This document shows positions 60,794 to 64,000 of a stretch of 64,000 nt of DNA, piece by piece. The stretch lies in assembly GCA_963693315.1 (NCBI GenBank), contig OY856187.1:378338553-378402552 (forward strand), read 5' to 3'. The notes below the pieces were generated by a model that worked only from the letters and a program-made list of their open reading frames with translations, did no database searches and had not been told where the DNA came from. This DNA comes from Diogma glabrata (lineage: Eukaryota > Arthropoda > Insecta > Diptera > Cylindrotomidae). Made by a program: the position numbers and the translations under genes. Positions within the stretch are counted from its first letter, which is position 1. The number at the start of each line of letters is the position of its first letter.

Positions 60794-62665
60794 ATTACTT
60801 CGGTTCGGTCTGAAAGACCGAAGTATATTGAATTTTCGAGCCAAAAGCGAAATTCTTACCCCCACTTTTTTGGCATTTCTCGACGTTTCAAGACCTACTG
60901 ATTCTAAAAAAGCAAAAAAGAATGTATGTCTGTCTGCCGGCCGGCCGTCACAACTGACGAAATCTAGAAAACCGATGAACGGATTTCAAAAATTTTTTTC
61001 TAAAAATAGGTTCATTCAATGGAAAGAGCCAAAAATACGATGTGTTCGATAACTGTACCGGAAGTGTGTCAAAAAAATCGTCAAGTGTGTCAAAACAAGG
61101 AAATTTGCATATTTTTTGCTTAAAAAACGTTAATTTCATGTGATTATGAATAGAAACATTGAATTTGAAGTTTTGATGGTCGGGATTGGTATGTGAGACC
61201 AAAATCTAGATTGTTGCATTATAAGTTTGTCAAAAAAATGTTGTCAAGTGTGTCAAAAGATAGATTTTTATTTAATTTTTTACCCAATTTTTTGGAAAAA
61301 AATTAAATTAATTATTTGTATGACATGAAACTTTATTATTATTATAGAGAATTATGGCAAGTGTGTCGAAAAATAATTTCATTTATTTTTTAGCCAATTT
61401 TTTGGAAAAAAAAATTTAGTTGTTTTTATGAAGTAAATGTAATTGAACATGAAATTGGACATGGAAATTTTTGAATTTGTTATAGTTTTTGAAATATTTT
61501 TGGAATTTTGAAAAAAGTTTGTATTTTTGATTTTGTAATAATTTTTGCATTGCAGAACTTTGGAAAAAAATTTAATTTTTGATTTTGTTATTTTTGCAAT
61601 ATATTTAGAATTTTAAGAAAAATAGAATTTTTGAATTTCATATATATTTTTAGAATTTTGAAAATTCAGTTTTTGATTTTGTAAGAATTTTTGGAATATT
61701 TTTAGAATTTTGAAAAATTTTAAATATTTGATTTTATCATAATTTTTGGAATTTTGAAAAAAGTTTCAATTTTTGATTTTATTCTAATTTTTGGAATATT
61801 TTTGGAATTTTGAAAAAAGTTTCAATTTTTGAGTTTGTTATAATTTTTGCAATATTTTTAGAATTTTGAAAAAAATAGAATTTATATATATGTATTTTTA
61901 GAATTTTGAAAAAAGCTTCAATTTTTGATTTTGTAAGAATTTTTGGAATATTTTTAGAATTTTGAAAAATTTTAAATTTTTGATTTTATTATAATTTTTG
62001 GAATTTTGAGAAAAGTTTCAATTTTTGATTTTATAATAATTTTGCAATATTTTTAGAATTTTGGAAAAGTTTGAATTTTTAAGAATTTTTGGAATATTTT
62101 TGGAATTTTGAAAAAGTTTAAATATTTGATTTTATTCTATTATTGGTATTTTGAAAAAAATTTCAATTTTTGATTTTGTTATAATTTTTGCAATATTTTT
62201 AAAATTTTTGAAAAAAAATTTAATCTTTGATTTTGTAATAATTTTTGGAATATTTTTAGAATTTTGAAAAAAGTTTGATTTTATATAATTTTTACAATAT
62301 TTTTGGAATTTTTAAAAATTAATATGAATTTGTGATTTTGTAATATTTTCTGGAAATGCTAAATGGAGAGGTTTTTAAGTAGTTTGCTGAGTGTATTGTC
62401 TTTGCACTAAATTATGTTAATTTATGATCTATTACGATTTTCCGGCAACGTATTGATGCTCCGTGTTAGTTTTGTAATAAATTTCTAAACAGAGATAAAA
62501 AAATACATGTACTAACAAAGAGTTATGTTTGATATACACCGCTGCCCAAAACTCAAAACCATGTCCTCATAAAAGTTTTATGCCGAAAACTATATCAAAA
62601 TCCTTAACCCAGCCCGAAGTCTTGATATCTCAGAGCTGTGAGAGCAGCCTTTCCATATTTTTTTT
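60794..62665 (+). mobile_element. Dispersed family F, copy D
   Basis: It starts ATTACTTCGGTTCGGTCTGA (60794), where the hairpin CTTCGGTCTGAAAGACCGAAG is nearly perfect, and ends CAGCCTTTCCATATTTTT (about 62665). It has the GC-rich block CTGCCGGCCGGCCGTC, GTGTGTCAAAA motifs, only one full 140-bp unit plus a remnant, and the longest A/T-tract array (61480-62340). At about 1.87 kb it is the longest intact copy. Confidence 0.9.
61480..62340 (+). repeat. A/T-tract minisatellite, 56-bp basic unit
   Basis: A repeated pattern TTTTTGATTTTATTCTAAT, TTTTGGAATATTTTTGGAAT, TTTGAAAAAAGTTTCAA makes a 56-bp unit, with shortened and mutated versions over about 860 bp. T-runs and A-runs alternate at roughly one helical turn. 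Confidence 0.85.
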
Positions 62666-64000
62666 GTTATGTTTAATAAATGCAACAATTTTATTAGTGT
62701 TTTATTAATCAAATCAGTTCAACAATCAAATGTTTGTCTAAAAAGTAATTTAGGGAGGTAAACCGGATTCCTGGCTAATTAACTAAAATTTTAGTTTCTC
62801 GAATATTTAACCACTCTACCCAAAACAACAGCCAGCCGTCCCGTTTTGAACGGGACCAGCTTTAGAGCTGAAAGTCGATGGGACACGGCATCGTAACTAC
62901 GAACGGGACGCGGTTTGTCCCGTTTTGATAAAAAAAAAGAAAAAATGTTTTCTGTCTTTAAAAATTTAACCGATTGACTTTATTTTAGATTAAGTTGTCT
63001 GCTTCATTTTAACACCAAAAACTACACCAGCTTATCATTTATCTACTGACAATACCGTAATTTTTATTACGTTGTTTTTTTATCGACACGACAAAGTGGA
63101 ATAATTAATACTTGTGGGAAAAACATCATGCAAAATGAATTCAGATTGTCTAAAAAACTCTAACTTTGCTTGTTGGCATTAAATTTTCACTGCATGGTAA
63201 AATTATAATAGAGTATTAGACTTGGACCTCTTTTGAACGAAAAGACAATACGCACGATAAAGATGAAACTTTGATATCAGAAATCGCACATCACATTCAT
63301 GGACAAATTTAATGATTAAAAAAACGCTCAACGTATTTACTATGATTGGAATTGTACCGAAATCGTAGAGAATATTTGGCTACTATTTTGTGGAGAATAT
63401 TTTAATTATTTCGTTTAAAAAAATGAAATCGTTATGAAAGAAATTCGATGTTTGCATTCCAACGAGTAAAAATCTTAGTCAAATGGGCGGAGTTTTGTTG
63501 TGATTTTTGAATTGATAAAACCCGTTTTATGTAATATGTTGTTAGGTAATGTAAAAGCAAGTATGTTAACGCACTCGACATGCTTCCCAATGTTTAATGC
63601 CCAATCTAGTCTAAAGAGCCGACTTATAATGATGAATGAAGCCGATTTATTTTTGTCAGGTCTGCAAGTTGCTGGTTTAAGTTTGAATGAAAAATTGGTT
63701 TGGGAGAGATATTAGAACGGATCAGTTATTGATTTTAGTATAGCATACGATGACTTTTGTTCCTATCATAACTTGATGTGATGTTTATTTTATTGCTATG
63801 GATTCAGCAAATATTTGATTCACGTTATTCATAAAACTCGAATATTTTAATTTATTTGTGGAAAAACTATTAAGTTTAGTAAACAATAGTATCGAGGGTT
63901 GTCAAATTATATTTTCAAATATCTAACGAAGTCTTAAAACCTGGTAAAATATTACTGGACTACGATGTAACTTATAATATATGCCCAATTATAAATAAAA
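62666..64000. other. No supported gene; one hairpin
   Basis: A 71-codon plus-strand frame (63500-63715) is less A/T-biased and Leu/Met-rich (LLGNVKASMLTHSTCFPMFN, LIMMNEADLFLSGLQ), but I recognise no family and see no splice context; it may be an eroded coding fragment. GTCCCGTTTTGAACGGGAC (62838-62856) is a short hairpin, and CCCGTTTTGA recurs at 62922. Confidence 0.35.

Noticed and set aside
63500..63715. 71-codon frame near the window end
   Set aside because: It looks somewhat protein-like but I recognise no family, and there is no exon evidence; left as unresolved.

Overview
The window is 64 kb of strongly AT-rich eukaryotic DNA, most likely from an insect. That reading rests on the transposon types present: a Jockey-type LINE, a Penelope-like element, Helitrons with A/T-rich 5' ends, TA- and TTAA-flanked MITEs, and a tRNA-derived SINE family. 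I found no complete host protein-coding gene, no rRNA, no genuine tRNA gene and no CRISPR array. The sequence looks like intergenic or deep-intronic DNA built up by repeated, partly nested transposon insertion.

Layout. 1-4.4 kb: plain AT-rich DNA, then a 2.7 kb element with long terminal inverted repeats (1684-4408). 4.7-8.3 kb: a SINE fragment and a decayed Penelope-like element (6735-8340). 8.5-10.2 kb: a dense cluster of TGTGCA motifs, a 433-bp MITE, a solo arm of a foldback element and a 220-bp TA microsatellite. 10.2-15.2 kb: nothing recognisable. 15.2-17.0 kb: a repeat element carrying about 4.5 tandem 291-bp units with G-tracts. 18.3-20.8 kb: a pogo/Tigger-like terminus, a hAT-related fragment and an inverted pair of SINEs. 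21.3-25.85 kb: copy A of a four-copy dispersed family, split by a 2.85-kb near-perfect palindrome carrying two opposed transposase-like fragments. 27.0-35.35 kb: a full-length but mutated Jockey-type LINE on the minus strand with a 12-bp target duplication. It is interrupted in its endonuclease by a 3.6-kb TIR element that holds its own intron-containing ORF remnant. 36.1-37.6 kb: copy B of the dispersed family. 38.3-46.8 kb: a TTAA MITE, two Helitron 5' ends in tandem (one leading into a 3.07-kb Helitron with a helicase relic), a 523-bp MITE and a head-to-head pair of Helitron 3' ends. 46.8-52.6 kb: mostly featureless. 52.65-54.2 and 60.8-62.7 kb: copies C and D of the dispersed family, separated by minisatellites and tRNA-like SINE sequence. 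62.7-64 kb: no firm call.

The parts do not form a pathway; they record layered insertions. Where the order can be read it is: LINE into a 60-bp minisatellite, then the TIR element into the LINE; and the dispersed-family element, then the palindrome into it. No clear new biological system is visible. The best candidates for undescribed biology are the palindromic transposase-bearing element, the four-copy family with phased A-tract minisatellites, the intron-bearing ORF in the 3.6-kb TIR element, and the Helitron unit with 3' ends on both sides.
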